Shown piece after piece: positions 42,026-50,784 of a stretch of DNA of 64,000 nt (positions are counted from its first letter, which is position 1; each line of letters begins with the position of its first letter). The DNA comes from Hyphomonas sp. UBA5111. Its GTDB lineage: Bacteria; Pseudomonadota; Alphaproteobacteria; Caulobacterales; Hyphomonadaceae. The stretch is from the NCBI GenBank assembly GCA_002414505.1, contig DHZF01000157.1, forward strand, positions 63,726-127,725, written 5' to 3'. The position numbers were made by a program, and so were the translations under genes. The notes beneath the pieces are model-generated. The model saw only the letters and a list, made by a program, of their open reading frames with translations, had not been told where the DNA came from and ran no database searches.

Positions 42026-43959
42026 GCGACGATTTCGACTTCGTTCCTCGACTCGGGAAGATCAGGTCGCTGGGCAAGGCAAAGACCCAGCTGAAGCGGC
42101 TGAAACGTGTCGTCGCGAAGGGGCGGCTTGGAACGCGCGGCCGGCAGTCTCTGGCACCGGGAGCGGTGCGTCATGCAGGGCGTGGAAAAGTTCAGGCCGC
42201 CCTTGCACGCCATTGGTCAAACCAGCGGGCCCGGCGCGTAATCGTGAAGGTGTATATTGCGCGGGCGGGTCCAACCGGCATGGCGGGCTTTGCAAAGCAT
42301 GTCGCCTACATCCGCCGAGAAGGTGCCGGGCGCGAGGGCGAGCGCGGAAAGCTCTATGACCGGAGTGTCGATGAGGTCGATGCAAAAGCGTTCAACGAAC
42401 GGGCCGACGAGGACAGGCGGCAATTCCGGCTGATCGTCTCTCCCGAAGACGCCGAGCAGATGAAGGATCTGACACAGTTCACGCGGGAGTTCATGAGCCA
42501 GGTCGAGAAGGATCTCGGCCGCCGCCTCGACTGGGTTGCCGCCAATCATCACGACACGGCCCAACCTCATGTGCATATTGTCATCAGGGGTGGCAATACC
42601 CGGAATGGAGAGCTGCTGATGGACCGCAAGTACATCACGCACGGATTTCGGGCGCGGGCGCAGGAGCTCGTAACGCTCGAGCTTGGCCAGCGGCGGCTGC
42701 GGGAAATGGCTGCGGCGAGGTCGAACGATGCCGAACGTGAGGCGCTTACGGCGATCGATCATGACATTGCGCGGTCGCTGACCGATGGTCGTTACACACC
42801 AGAGAGTGAACGCGGCGGATTATCGAGGTTCGATGGTGCGGTCGTTAAGCGGCGTCTGCGGTTTCTGAAAACGCTCGACCTTGCGGCACGACACGAGAAT
42901 GGCAGCTGGGCTATGCAAGACGGTTGGCAGGATACGCTGCGGGCCCTCGGCAGGCGCGGAGACATGGTTCGGTCGCTTGCCAATCTTGAGGGCCGGAAAA
43001 TCGATGCGTCGCGTCTCCATGCCCTGCCCCGTGATTTGAGCTCCGCTGGCGAAATCCTGGGACGGCTGGCCGCCACCTTGCCGGGTGACGAATTGCGGAA
43101 TGGAACAACGGCACTGATCGAAGGCCTCGATGGTCGGGTTTGGTCAGTAGAGATGACCGAACAGGAAGCGGGTCAATTGCCGAAGGCGGGCGGCTTTTTG
43201 TCTGTGGCGCGCAAAGCCGTTGAACCGAAGCCTGCGGATCGGACGATTGCTGCGATCGCCGAGCGAAACGGCGGCGTGTATTCGGACGACTTGCACTCAG
43301 CAGTGGACCCGACTAGTTCACCGGCGTTCCGGCTTGCCCACAAACGACGGTTGGAAGCGCTGAGAAGGCTCGGTGTTGTCGACAGGAATACGGATGGGAC
43401 GTGGTCTATCCCAGGCAAATTCGAGGAGCGCGCCCTTCAAGTTGAAGCGAGGAGTCAGACCCTCGCAATCAATGTTCGCTCCTGGCTACCTCTTGAAAAG
43501 CTGCCCGAGCGGCATGCAGAAACATGGCTTGATCGGATGGACACCGAGCTGCTGGAGGGCTCAGCGGGACCGTTTGCGGACGAACTCCGGAAATCGCTCA
43601 AGATCCGGAGGGCTTGGTTGCAGAGCAAAGGGTATGCGCTGGATCAAAATGGACAGCTGGCACGCGAAGACGCTGAGCGTCTCAGGAGAGAAGAATTTCA
43701 AACTGCGGTAGCGAGCGAAGTTAAGCGATTAAAATTACCGTACGACGATATCAAGATTGGCGAAAGTGTCCAAGGGAGGTACGCGCGCAACCTCGACCTC
43801 GCTCAGGGGCGCTTTGCAATAATTGTTTCAGATGATCACTTCACCTTGGTGCCCGTATCGGGGGGGCATATGAAGTTCTACGGTCATCACGTATCGCTTC
43901 TACGGTCTGAACACCGCATAGGTTGGAATCTTACGAACTATCGATCAGTTACTCGCTAA
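42022..43959 (+). CDS. Conjugative relaxase (DUF3363/VirD2-like)
   Basis: 645 residues from GTG 42022 (SDDFDFVPRL), overlapping traF by 4 bases. The HUH motif AANHHDTAQPHVHIVIRGG (about 180) carries the metal-binding histidines. DRKYITHGFRARAQ, just after, has the candidate nicking Tyr. The rest is the DUF3363 region (ITHGF, FLKTLDLAARHENGSW; ALRRLGVVDRNTDGTWSIPG). It should nick oriT and pilot the strand into the recipient. The oriT itself is not recognised; likely places are the non-coding intervals at 36.35-36.81 and 40.07-40.52 kb. Confidence 0.8.
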   Translation: MSDDFDFVPRLGKIRSLGKAKTQLKRLKRVVAKGRLGTRGRQSLAPGAVRHAGRGKVQAALARHWSNQRARRVIVKVYIARAGPTGMAGFAKHVAYIRREGAGREGERGKLYDRSVDEVDAKAFNERADEDRRQFRLIVSPEDAEQMKDLTQFTREFMSQVEKDLGRRLDWVAANHHDTAQPHVHIVIRGGNTRNGELLMDRKYITHGFRARAQELVTLELGQRRLREMAAARSNDAEREALTAIDHDIARSLTDGRYTPESERGGLSRFDGAVVKRRLRFLKTLDLAARHENGSWAMQDGWQDTLRALGRRGDMVRSLANLEGRKIDASRLHALPRDLSSAGEILGRLAATLPGDELRNGTTALIEGLDGRVWSVEMTEQEAGQLPKAGGFLSVARKAVEPKPADRTIAAIAERNGGVYSDDLHSAVDPTSSPAFRLAHKRRLEALRRLGVVDRNTDGTWSIPGKFEERALQVEARSQTLAINVRSWLPLEKLPERHAETWLDRMDTELLEGSAGPFADELRKSLKIRRAWLQSKGYALDQNGQLAREDAERLRREEFQTAVASEVKRLKLPYDDIKIGESVQGRYARNLDLAQGRFAIIVSDDHFTLVPVSGGHMKFYGHHVSLLRSEHRIGWNLTNYRSVTR

Positions 43960-43998
43960 TGCGGCAGCAGCACTCGACCAAAATGGGCGGAGTACTGG

Positions 43999-44808
43999 TC
44001 AGCCGTTCGAGAAACTGTCGCGCAGAGGACAATACTTCATGGTGTTGCAGCACTTCACGCCGGTTGCGATCAGATCTTGAATGAACTTCTTCTCCCGCCT
44101 CCTTCGTTCATGCTCCAATATGACCAACCGCTCAATTATTGATCGGTTTGGACATTCCGCACGCAGGATATTCTTGTGCTGCCTGTGGCAACCATCAATA
44201 CAAAGTTGAACATCACACGACTTTTTTTGAAGTGGGTGGTGCTTTCTCTTGCATCCTCGTGGGCAAGGTTCGCGCACATTCACAACCCGGGACTTGTCTT
44301 TCGTCAACCGCGGGAGAGTTCCAGCCAGCCAGCCGGAATGTCGGAAAATCGAATAGCGAATTTCCTCAAGCCAGCCGTCAGGCAGGGTGAGAGACTCCAT
44401 AGCCAACTGTACCTCAGCGGCGTCCCCGTGGCAGAGTCCTCCATCAACAGGCCAAAGGCGGCGCTTTGAAGCGTAATCCTGCCGCGCGAGGAACCATCTA
44501 AGTGCGCCCCACCATTCATTGGCTTGGTCATGATCGTAAATTTGAGCCGTTGAATTCAGAAAAAGGCAAAACGACGAATTCGGATTTATATGCCTTTCTA
44601 CACAACAAGCAGGCAACAAGGCATGTTGGGGATCTTCGCAAACTTGAATGCGTTTGGCGGCAACAAGTTCTATTTTCAGAGCATATTCACGTGTTGGAGC
44701 ACCATCAATGCCGCATGGCTGACATTTCGTTTGGATAGCCTCGGGATCGACGGTCGATATGTAACTCCATGCTGGATTGTTTGCAGCAAGGTATTCAAGG
44801 CTATTCAT
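43999..44808 (-). CDS. E2-like, cysteine-rich protein of a defence operon
   Basis: A 269-residue protein, last gene of the cyclase operon (4-base overlap with it). ERHINPNSSFCLFLNS (about 71-86) resembles the H-x-N...C active-site segment of ubiquitin-conjugating E2 enzymes, with Cys81 as candidate catalytic residue. EWWGALRWFLARQDYASKRR (about 98) and WPVDGGLCHGDAA follow the pattern I know from 'E2 domain-associated cysteine-rich proteins'. The C-terminal half has many Cys/His pairs (PCPRGCKRKHH; CDVQLCIDGCHRQH; KCCNTMKYCP), likely zinc sites. In type II CBASS an E2-type protein primes the cyclase by conjugation; a similar action on PycC is inferred. Codon use is AT-richer than neighbours. 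Confidence 0.55.
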   Translation of the reverse strand: MNSLEYLAANNPAWSYISTVDPEAIQTKCQPCGIDGAPTREYALKIELVAAKRIQVCEDPQHALLPACCVERHINPNSSFCLFLNSTAQIYDHDQANEWWGALRWFLARQDYASKRRLWPVDGGLCHGDAAEVQLAMESLTLPDGWLEEIRYSIFRHSGWLAGTLPRLTKDKSRVVNVREPCPRGCKRKHHPLQKKSCDVQLCIDGCHRQHKNILRAECPNRSIIERLVILEHERRRREKKFIQDLIATGVKCCNTMKYCPLRDSFSNG

Positions 44809-46385
44809 CTGTGAGTGCAGTGGGCTCGCGGCGGCTCTGTCCTGGCCGGCGTGTGTGACCGAAGATATGCTGGTGCCGCAGGTTCTGCACTAAAGTCAGA
44901 AAGTGCCGTAGCAACTTCAGAAAAAGAAATATCGGATGCAACGCCATCATCTCCAAACAGATCACGCAACTTCGCGGGAAGGTGTCGCATGGCAGTTGGC
45001 CCAAATTTGCTTTGGTTCCTTTCCTCGCAATCGGATTGCATCTGTTCGGACAAAGTTGTCGCAACACTGGATGCAATTCTTACTGAGCGGATGCCTCGAA
45101 TTCCAATACGAGTAACAGGTGTTTGGCCAACTTCCATTCCGATATTGAGTCCAAGCTGATCGACGCATTTCAACTCTTGCTGACAGAGCGAAAATGATGA
45201 GTGCAGCCCACCCGCACATTTTGCCCCACTCTCGACGGTAGCGCGCATGTCAGTATCTAGCTTCGTCCCCTCAGCTAGTACGCCGTGAATGCAATCACCA
45301 ATGAACCTGACTTTCCGGCCTCCGAAATCGTGCTCGAACACGTTTTGCAGCTCTGCTCGAATGACAAACAGGGCTTTCACTGCGTCAGCAATCTCTCCAG
45401 CTGCTATGCAGCTGTCGATGTAAGCCGTGTAGCCTGAAATATCTGCATAAGTCGAAAGTAGCGCCATTCGAATGGAGTTGCTTGGCGACAAATCTTCAAA
45501 CTTGATGTCACTCAGCGGCGGTTCTTTGTGGTGGAACGAAAACCTTGGGTCAGTGAAATCCATCGCTTCGCTTTTGCGGACTTCATCCTGCCATTCCGTA
45601 AGAATAGAACGAGGTAGACCTTCATCCGTGGTGAGCCTACTGCGTGAAACTTCCTGGAAATAATCTTCATTGAGTTGGTCGGAAAATACCAATTCACCCA
45701 TTGGAGTGAGGCTCAGCATAGCGCGCACCCGGTCTGACAGGTAAATTCCAGGCTGGTCGCCATCGGCAAGCTTTGCGGCATGGTTTGCGGCACTTCCCAG
45801 AAAGAGCGGCTCCTGTTCAAGCGCCGTGCCATTGTTGATTGCGACGCAGCGCCCAATATCGACGCCAATTCTAAAACGCGCTGTCAGGTTACTATTCGCA
45901 AGTGCCTTGTTCGCTTCATCAGCTACAGCCCGAAAGTCTCGAATGAAGTCGAATGCCTCGTCGAGTGTTTCCCGAGTGACGCCCGTGCCGGACCGATCAA
46001 GGACAACCGCGTGCATCCTCGATCCGTGGAAATCTATGCGTTGAGCGGGCGACCGCTCAGTCACACGATCACAGGCGCTGTAGTAAAGGTGAAGGAACCG
46101 TAGAGCTCGTTCATGACTGGCTTCAGTTTCGCGTCCTTCTGACAGTCGGTACTCATCATAGTTTGTGATCTTGATGTAAACCTGAACTGTGTCGACCGTG
46201 ACCGCCGTACCTTTTGGCAGGTCAAACAGCGGTTGAGTAGTTCTGCCGCCATCTTCTACGAGTTTCTGCCTGCGGCGTTGATACTGAGGAAAATATTCGT
46301 CAGCAAACCGCCGAACTTCGACAGTCGGAGCATCATCTATTAGCGCCCGTATACGCGCGCGCGCCGCTTGTTCGTTCCAGGACAT
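44805..46385 (-). CDS. Class III nucleotide cyclase (PycC-like) of a Pycsar-type system
   Basis: 526 residues. A C-terminal class III cyclase domain (about 305-480) has both metal Asp: STYADISGYTAYID (Asp315) and RKVRFIGDCIHGVL (Asp364), then VGQTPVTRIGIRG and RSVRIASSVATTL. An N-terminal cyclase-like domain (about 62-225: VQVYIKITNYDEYR; GVDIGRCVAINNG; NHAAKLA) lacks metal residues and may form a pseudo-heterodimer with it. Pycsar cyclases make cCMP or cUMP on phage infection; nucleotide choice cannot be read here. Effector, regulator and E2-like genes adjoin. A last 40-residue tail (AEPAAPAYLRSHTPART) looks disordered and could be a conjugation target. AT-richer than its flanks. Confidence 0.7.
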   Translation of the reverse strand: MSWNEQAARARIRALIDDAPTVEVRRFADEYFPQYQRRRQKLVEDGGRTTQPLFDLPKGTAVTVDTVQVYIKITNYDEYRLSEGRETEASHERALRFLHLYYSACDRVTERSPAQRIDFHGSRMHAVVLDRSGTGVTRETLDEAFDFIRDFRAVADEANKALANSNLTARFRIGVDIGRCVAINNGTALEQEPLFLGSAANHAAKLADGDQPGIYLSDRVRAMLSLTPMGELVFSDQLNEDYFQEVSRSRLTTDEGLPRSILTEWQDEVRKSEAMDFTDPRFSFHHKEPPLSDIKFEDLSPSNSIRMALLSTYADISGYTAYIDSCIAAGEIADAVKALFVIRAELQNVFEHDFGGRKVRFIGDCIHGVLAEGTKLDTDMRATVESGAKCAGGLHSSFSLCQQELKCVDQLGLNIGMEVGQTPVTRIGIRGIRSVRIASSVATTLSEQMQSDCEERNQSKFGPTAMRHLPAKLRDLFGDDGVASDISFSEVATALSDFSAEPAAPAYLRSHTPARTEPPRAHCTHR

Positions 46386-46449
46386 AGCCGATCACCTCTT
46401 CGCATTCTGCTGTGGCAATCTGCCATCAGCCCCAACTTCCGTGTATATT

Positions 46450-46486
46450 GCTATTAAATAGGATCATGCTATTTTATGTCAATAGC
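46450..46486. promoter_or_regulatory. Paired inverted repeats in the divergent Pycsar promoter
   Basis: GCTATT-a-AATAGG (46450-46462) and GCTATT-N7-AATAGC (46468-46486) share the GCTATT half-site. They lie in the AT-rich gap between the cyclase gene and the WYL regulator gene, the usual spot for BrxR/CapW-type WYL repressors that control phage defence operons. Confidence 0.5.
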
Positions 46487-46529
46487 TTCGAATCGCTTCT
46501 GAAGCCAATATTTGTGGGGTATCCAGGTT

Positions 46530-47408
46530 GTGACCAACAAAGATCCAAAAGCAGCCGTTCGGCGCCGCTTTATGTTCATTGAATTCAATTTGTTGTGGGA
46601 ACGAAGCATCGGCCGAAGGCGGCTACAGGAGCAGTTCGAGATTTCTCCTCAGCAGGCGACCAAAGACCTAAGCGGATACGCGGATACTTGCCCAGGCAAC
46701 ATGATCTACGACACTCGGCTGAAGACGTACGTACCATCTCCAAGATTTTGTCCCCAATTTATCGAAGGCGACGCTTCGGAATATTTACTTCAGCTCGAAA
46801 TGTTGATCTTGGGCTACCGGGAACGCGATGAAGTTTGGATTGATATAGTGCCCACTGCGGACGCGGTTAGAATATCATCACGACCAATCAAACGGGAAAT
46901 ACTGCGCTCAGTCTTGGACTCGATTCAAAGCAGAAGGCCTATAGCCGCCCGTTATGTATCGCTAAGTTCGGGGGCAGAAGCAGAGCGCCATCTGCAGCCA
47001 CACGCAATGGCGACTGACGGCCATCGATGGCACATGCGTGCATTCGATATCGACAAAGAACGCTACTCAGATTTTGTGCTTTCCCGAGTGGAAACCATAC
47101 GTACACTTAATCATCATCCGGCCAACGCGCCTAAAGATGAAGCGTGGAATACCTTTGTTCCGGTCATCCTAACAGTAGACGAAGAGCTCGAGGAACGTCA
47201 GCGGAACCGCCTCGAATATGAGTACAATATGATTGATGGCGAACTATGCTTGGAAGTTCGTCAAGCGATGCTCTTTTACTATTTACGAAACTACGGTTTC
47301 AATCCTCGCCCAAGATCAGGAAGGGCGATAACTAATCTGAGCAGTTACAGTCTCAAACTAAAGAACATTGATGAGGTGACGGCGTGCTTGAACCGACGAA
47401 GCTCTTGA
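46530..47408 (+). CDS. WYL-domain transcriptional regulator
   Basis: About 292 residues. N-terminal winged helix (RFMFIEFNLLWERSIGRRRL, LQEQFEISPQQATKDLSGYA), then a WYL domain (IQSRRPIAARYVSLSSGAEA; RHLQPHAMATDGHRWHMRAF; YSDFVLSRVETIR) and a C-terminal extension domain. The architecture and motifs are those of BrxR/CapW repressors, which keep defence operons silent until infection. GTG 46530 is used; TTG 46512 is possible. It overlaps the effector gene by 25 bases. Binding to the inverted repeats just upstream is inferred. Confidence 0.7.
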   Translation: MTNKDPKAAVRRRFMFIEFNLLWERSIGRRRLQEQFEISPQQATKDLSGYADTCPGNMIYDTRLKTYVPSPRFCPQFIEGDASEYLLQLEMLILGYRERDEVWIDIVPTADAVRISSRPIKREILRSVLDSIQSRRPIAARYVSLSSGAEAERHLQPHAMATDGHRWHMRAFDIDKERYSDFVLSRVETIRTLNHHPANAPKDEAWNTFVPVILTVDEELEERQRNRLEYEYNMIDGELCLEVRQAMLFYYLRNYGFNPRPRSGRAITNLSSYSLKLKNIDEVTACLNRRSS

Positions 47409-48259
47409 AAATGATCAGCATGAAGTCAAAAGCTGAGAACCCTACAGAGCTCGACAAAATCCAGCACGAGAGCCGGATTAGGCGTGTATTAGCGAGCAAT
47501 CGATTGGTGTCTGGTGACTCTGATCTCGTCGAAAACTTGTTTGATGAAGGGGCCTTCCAGCACTTTCGCAAAGGTAGCGAAATTATCACCCAAGGCTGCG
47601 CCGACAATCACGTCTACTTTCTGATTTCTGGAAAAGTAGATGTACTGATTAATGGATCAGTTCGAGACGAAAAAGCGGCCCCAGATACCGTCGGAGAATT
47701 AGCAGCTCATAAGCCATTCAAGCCCCGTACGGCCACTGTGCGCGCGGCCACGGACTTGGAAGTCCTTCGTGTCGAATGCAAACAATTCGCATCTTTGGTC
47801 GATGGCGATTCAGAGATGGAACGCAGACTAGGCGACCTTACAGGTGAGATGCTTCATGCGCGCCTAGCAGATAATGTTGAGCCAAAAGGCAAGTTGTCCA
47901 CCGATTGGGTGACCATGTCGGTCTTGGTCGGAGCTGGCTGCTGGTTAATTCTAGCTGTGATACTAAAAACTCAATTTGGTTTTTCGTTTGGCGTGTCAGC
48001 GCTTATCGGAGCTATCTTTGGAGCGATGGCCAGCATATTTCTATTGATGAATAATCCCAAGTTCTTTTACCGATCAATGTTTCGCCTCACTCTATTGGCC
48101 GGATTGGGGTACGCCACTTTTGGCGGAATCGTAGTTGCTGGTGGCACCAGATTAGAAATCCTGCCAGGCACATCCGGTGACCTCGGTAGCTACATCATCA
48201 CTCTGATTTTTGTCTTTCTGATCTGTATGCTCTGCGTTTGGAAAGATAAATCATCTTAG
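47384..48259 (+). CDS. PycTM-like effector: cyclic-nucleotide-binding domain plus four TM helices
   Basis: 291 residues from GTG 47384 behind GAGGTGA. Residues 45-150 are a cNMP-binding domain: FRKGSEIITQGCADNHVYFL, ISGKVDVLING, and the phosphate-binding segment TVGELAAHKPFKPRTATVRA. Then four TM helices (VTMSVLVGAGCWLILAVIL; SALIGAIFGAMASIFLLM; LTLLAGLGYATFGGIVVAG; YIITLIFVFLICMLCVW). This is the layout of PycTM, the pore-forming effector of Pycsar, which disrupts the inner membrane when cCMP/cUMP binds. The link to this cyclase rests on domain layout and gene order. AT-rich compared with the traG gene. Confidence 0.7.
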   Translation: MLEPTKLLKMISMKSKAENPTELDKIQHESRIRRVLASNRLVSGDSDLVENLFDEGAFQHFRKGSEIITQGCADNHVYFLISGKVDVLINGSVRDEKAAPDTVGELAAHKPFKPRTATVRAATDLEVLRVECKQFASLVDGDSEMERRLGDLTGEMLHARLADNVEPKGKLSTDWVTMSVLVGAGCWLILAVILKTQFGFSFGVSALIGAIFGAMASIFLLMNNPKFFYRSMFRLTLLAGLGYATFGGIVVAGGTRLEILPGTSGDLGSYIITLIFVFLICMLCVWKDKSS

Positions 48260-48346
48260 CTTGTGCCCACCTCACCGTTCTGGTGAGTAGAGAAAAGCGG
48301 ATCACCTAGCTTCTCGAATGTGATCGGAAAGCTGAGTTCATCCTAA

Positions 48347-48372
48347 ATGAAGAGTTTTTGTTCCCTCTTCAT
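48347..48372 (+). terminator. Hairpin after the Pycsar effector gene
   Basis: ATGAAGAG, a 10-base loop with TTTTTGTT, then CTCTTCAT: an 8-bp stem about 90 bp after the effector stop. It probably separates the cargo from traG. Confidence 0.35.
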
Positions 48373-48488
48373 CCCGCGAAATCCATCGGTTCGAAACGGC
48401 GAAAGAGAGTAACTTTTCAGCCTGTCGAACGAGAATTTTTTTCATCACTCCCACCAAGTTCCTCCTTGGCCAGTTTCTGCTGACGCTT

Positions 48489-50366
48489 TTGCTAATCACC
48501 TGTTCGGTGTGGATCGCGACGCAATGGGTGGCGGAGGTTCTTGACCATCAGCCTCGCTTGGGCGGTCCTTGGTTCGAACTAGCGGGTCAGCCTGTCTACA
48601 AACCCTGGCGGCTGTTCCAGTGGTGGTATGCCTATGACGCTTATGCGCCGAATGTATTTGCGCGTGCGGGTTTGATTGCCTCGCTGGGGGGCATCGCCGG
48701 GATTGTGATGGCGATCATCGCGTCGCTCTGGCGGGCAAGACGCGAGAAGAACGCGACGACTTATGGCTCCGCGCGCTGGTCATCGGTTCGGGATGTCCGA
48801 CTATCCGGCCTGCTTGGCTCGTCAGGTGTGGTGCTGGGACAGTTCAACGGACGCTATCTCCGGCACGCTGGCGCCGAGCACGTAATGGCCTTTGCGCCAA
48901 CCCGGTCGGGCAAGGGTGTGGGCTTGGTGATCCCTACCCTTCTTTCCTGGACCGGCAATGCGATCATTCATGACATCAAAGGAGAGAACTGGGCACTGAC
49001 ATCGAATTGGCGATCGAGCTTCTCTCGCTGTGTCCGTTTCGATCCGACGGATTTGTCGAGCTCGCGGTTCAATCCACTGCTGGAAGTGCGGCTCGGCGCG
49101 CACGAGGTTCGGGATGCGCAGAATGTGGCAGACATTCTGGTCGATCCGGATGGATCCCTCGAGCGGCGAAGTCATTGGGACAAGACGGCGCATTCACTGC
49201 TGGTTGGTGCAATCCTGCATGTTATCTACGCTGAAGATGATAAGTCGCTCGCGGGCGTGGCGACCCTGCTGTCCGATCCGGCCCGGCCGATCGATGACAC
49301 GCTGGAGCGAATGCTTGAGGCGAACCATCTGGGAAGCCGTGACCGGCCATTGACGCATCCGGTTGTGGCGGAAGCAGCGCGAGAACTCCTGAATAAGTCT
49401 GAGAATGAAAAGTCGTCGGTCGTGTCGACGGCGATCTCGTTCCTGGGGCTTTACCGCGACCCGGTCGTGCAGCGGGCGACATCCGGCTCGGATTGGCGGA
49501 TCGAGGACCTGTTCCGGGGAGAGATTCCAGCATCGCTCTACCTAGTCGTTCCGCCGTCTGATCTCTCACGGACCAAGCCGTTGATGCGGTTGATCCTCAA
49601 CCAGATTGCGCGCCGGCTTTGTGAAGAGTTGCCACATGGGCAGGACCGTCGGCAGACCCTGTTGTTGCTGGATGAATTCCCGGCGCTCGGACGGCTGGAC
49701 TTCTTCGAGAGTTCGCTGGCCTTCATGGCTGGGTATGGGATCCGTGCCTTCCTGATTGCCCAGTCCCTGAACCAGGTCGAGAAGGCCTATGGGCAGAACA
49801 ATTCGATCCTCGACAATTGCCATGTCCGGATCGCCTTCGCGACGAATGACGAGCGCACGGCCAAGCGTATTTCCGACATGCTTGGCACCACGACGGAGCA
49901 GCGAAACCAGAAGAACTATACGGGACATCGGCTCGCGCCCTGGCTCAGTCATGTCATGGTCTCACAGCAGGAAACTCAGCGTCCGCTTCTGACGCCTGGC
50001 GAAGTAATGCAGATGCCGGCCGATGATGCGCTGATCTTTCTGGCGAGCCATCCGCCGATCCGCGCAAAGAAACTCCGCTACTATGAAGATAGGAATTTCA
50101 TCGAGCGGGTTGGTGCACTGCCGATTGCTGCTGCCGATGCGGATACGTCTCGGCTGAGCGGCTATCACCGATCTGGAGTGTCGCACGCTGACGGGGAGTC
50201 AGGCGGGCTGACGCGATCGATTGGCCCTGACATCGGCGATGAGGATGAGATCTCGCAGGATATTGCGACGGATGAAGAGCACGCGCCGCAGCAGCGCGGC
50301 AGCATTCAGGACCAGATCGCGCGCTATTACCTTCAAGTCCAGGAAAATGGCGGACGGGAGCTTTAG
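48489..50366 (+). CDS. traG: TraG/VirD4-type conjugal coupling protein
   Basis: 625 residues. N-terminal TM helices, Walker A at FAPTRSGKGVGLVIPTLL (about 137), Walker B at TLLLLDEFPALGRLD (about 397), and SLNQVEKAYGQNNSILDNCH are classical T4CP features. It hands the relaxase-DNA complex to the Trb channel. Start problem: the first canonical start codon is TTG 48489, but coding-like sequence with the beginning of TM1 (TPTKFLLGQFLLTLL) continues upstream to about 48444, with no ATG/GTG/TTG. The true start may be ATT 48435 or ATC 48444, or the start was lost when the cargo inserted. Confidence 0.8.
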   Translation: MLITCSVWIATQWVAEVLDHQPRLGGPWFELAGQPVYKPWRLFQWWYAYDAYAPNVFARAGLIASLGGIAGIVMAIIASLWRARREKNATTYGSARWSSVRDVRLSGLLGSSGVVLGQFNGRYLRHAGAEHVMAFAPTRSGKGVGLVIPTLLSWTGNAIIHDIKGENWALTSNWRSSFSRCVRFDPTDLSSSRFNPLLEVRLGAHEVRDAQNVADILVDPDGSLERRSHWDKTAHSLLVGAILHVIYAEDDKSLAGVATLLSDPARPIDDTLERMLEANHLGSRDRPLTHPVVAEAARELLNKSENEKSSVVSTAISFLGLYRDPVVQRATSGSDWRIEDLFRGEIPASLYLVVPPSDLSRTKPLMRLILNQIARRLCEELPHGQDRRQTLLLLDEFPALGRLDFFESSLAFMAGYGIRAFLIAQSLNQVEKAYGQNNSILDNCHVRIAFATNDERTAKRISDMLGTTTEQRNQKNYTGHRLAPWLSHVMVSQQETQRPLLTPGEVMQMPADDALIFLASHPPIRAKKLRYYEDRNFIERVGALPIAAADADTSRLSGYHRSGVSHADGESGGLTRSIGPDIGDEDEISQDIATDEEHAPQQRGSIQDQIARYYLQVQENGGREL

Positions 50367-50369
50367 GGT

Positions 50370-50747
50370 ATGCCACGCAATCCCAGACTTCATATCCGCG
50401 TGTCAGAGGCGAACCATCGCAAAGTGAAGCAGTTCTCTGCCGAACATGGTGTCCACGTCGGCACGCTGGTCGACGAAGCTTTGACCCTGTTGTTTACACC
50501 GCCTGAAGACCGGCCCGATGCGGCGATTATTCAGCGGCTGGAACGAGTCGAAGATCAGATCGAGAAACTAGAGACAGGCATCGCCTTTCAAACAGACATG
50601 CTAATCGAGTTCATTTTCGAATGGTTGAGACAGCGGCCGGGCAAGAACCCGCTCGAAACACAGGCAGATGCGGCGCGGGCTCGAACTGAGTTAGAGGCGC
50701 TGACCAAGCGGGTTGTCGACCGCTCCAATCCGCACATCTGGAACTAA
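50370..50747 (+). CDS. CopG-like ribbon-helix-helix protein
   Basis: 125 residues with an N-terminal RHH motif (NPRLHIRVSEANHRKVKQFS; GTLVDEALTLLF) and a coiled coil after it (IIQRLERVEDQIEKLETG). It lies 3 bp after traG, the usual place of a CopG-family gene between traG and trbB in these elements. Probable autoregulator of the trb operon. Here it is separated from trbB by the inverted MBL cargo. Confidence 0.75.
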   Translation: MPRNPRLHIRVSEANHRKVKQFSAEHGVHVGTLVDEALTLLFTPPEDRPDAAIIQRLERVEDQIEKLETGIAFQTDMLIEFIFEWLRQRPGKNPLETQADAARARTELEALTKRVVDRSNPHIWN

Positions 50748-50784
50748 GGATCGAAGCTTAGTTATCCTCCGCAAAATAGCAGCA

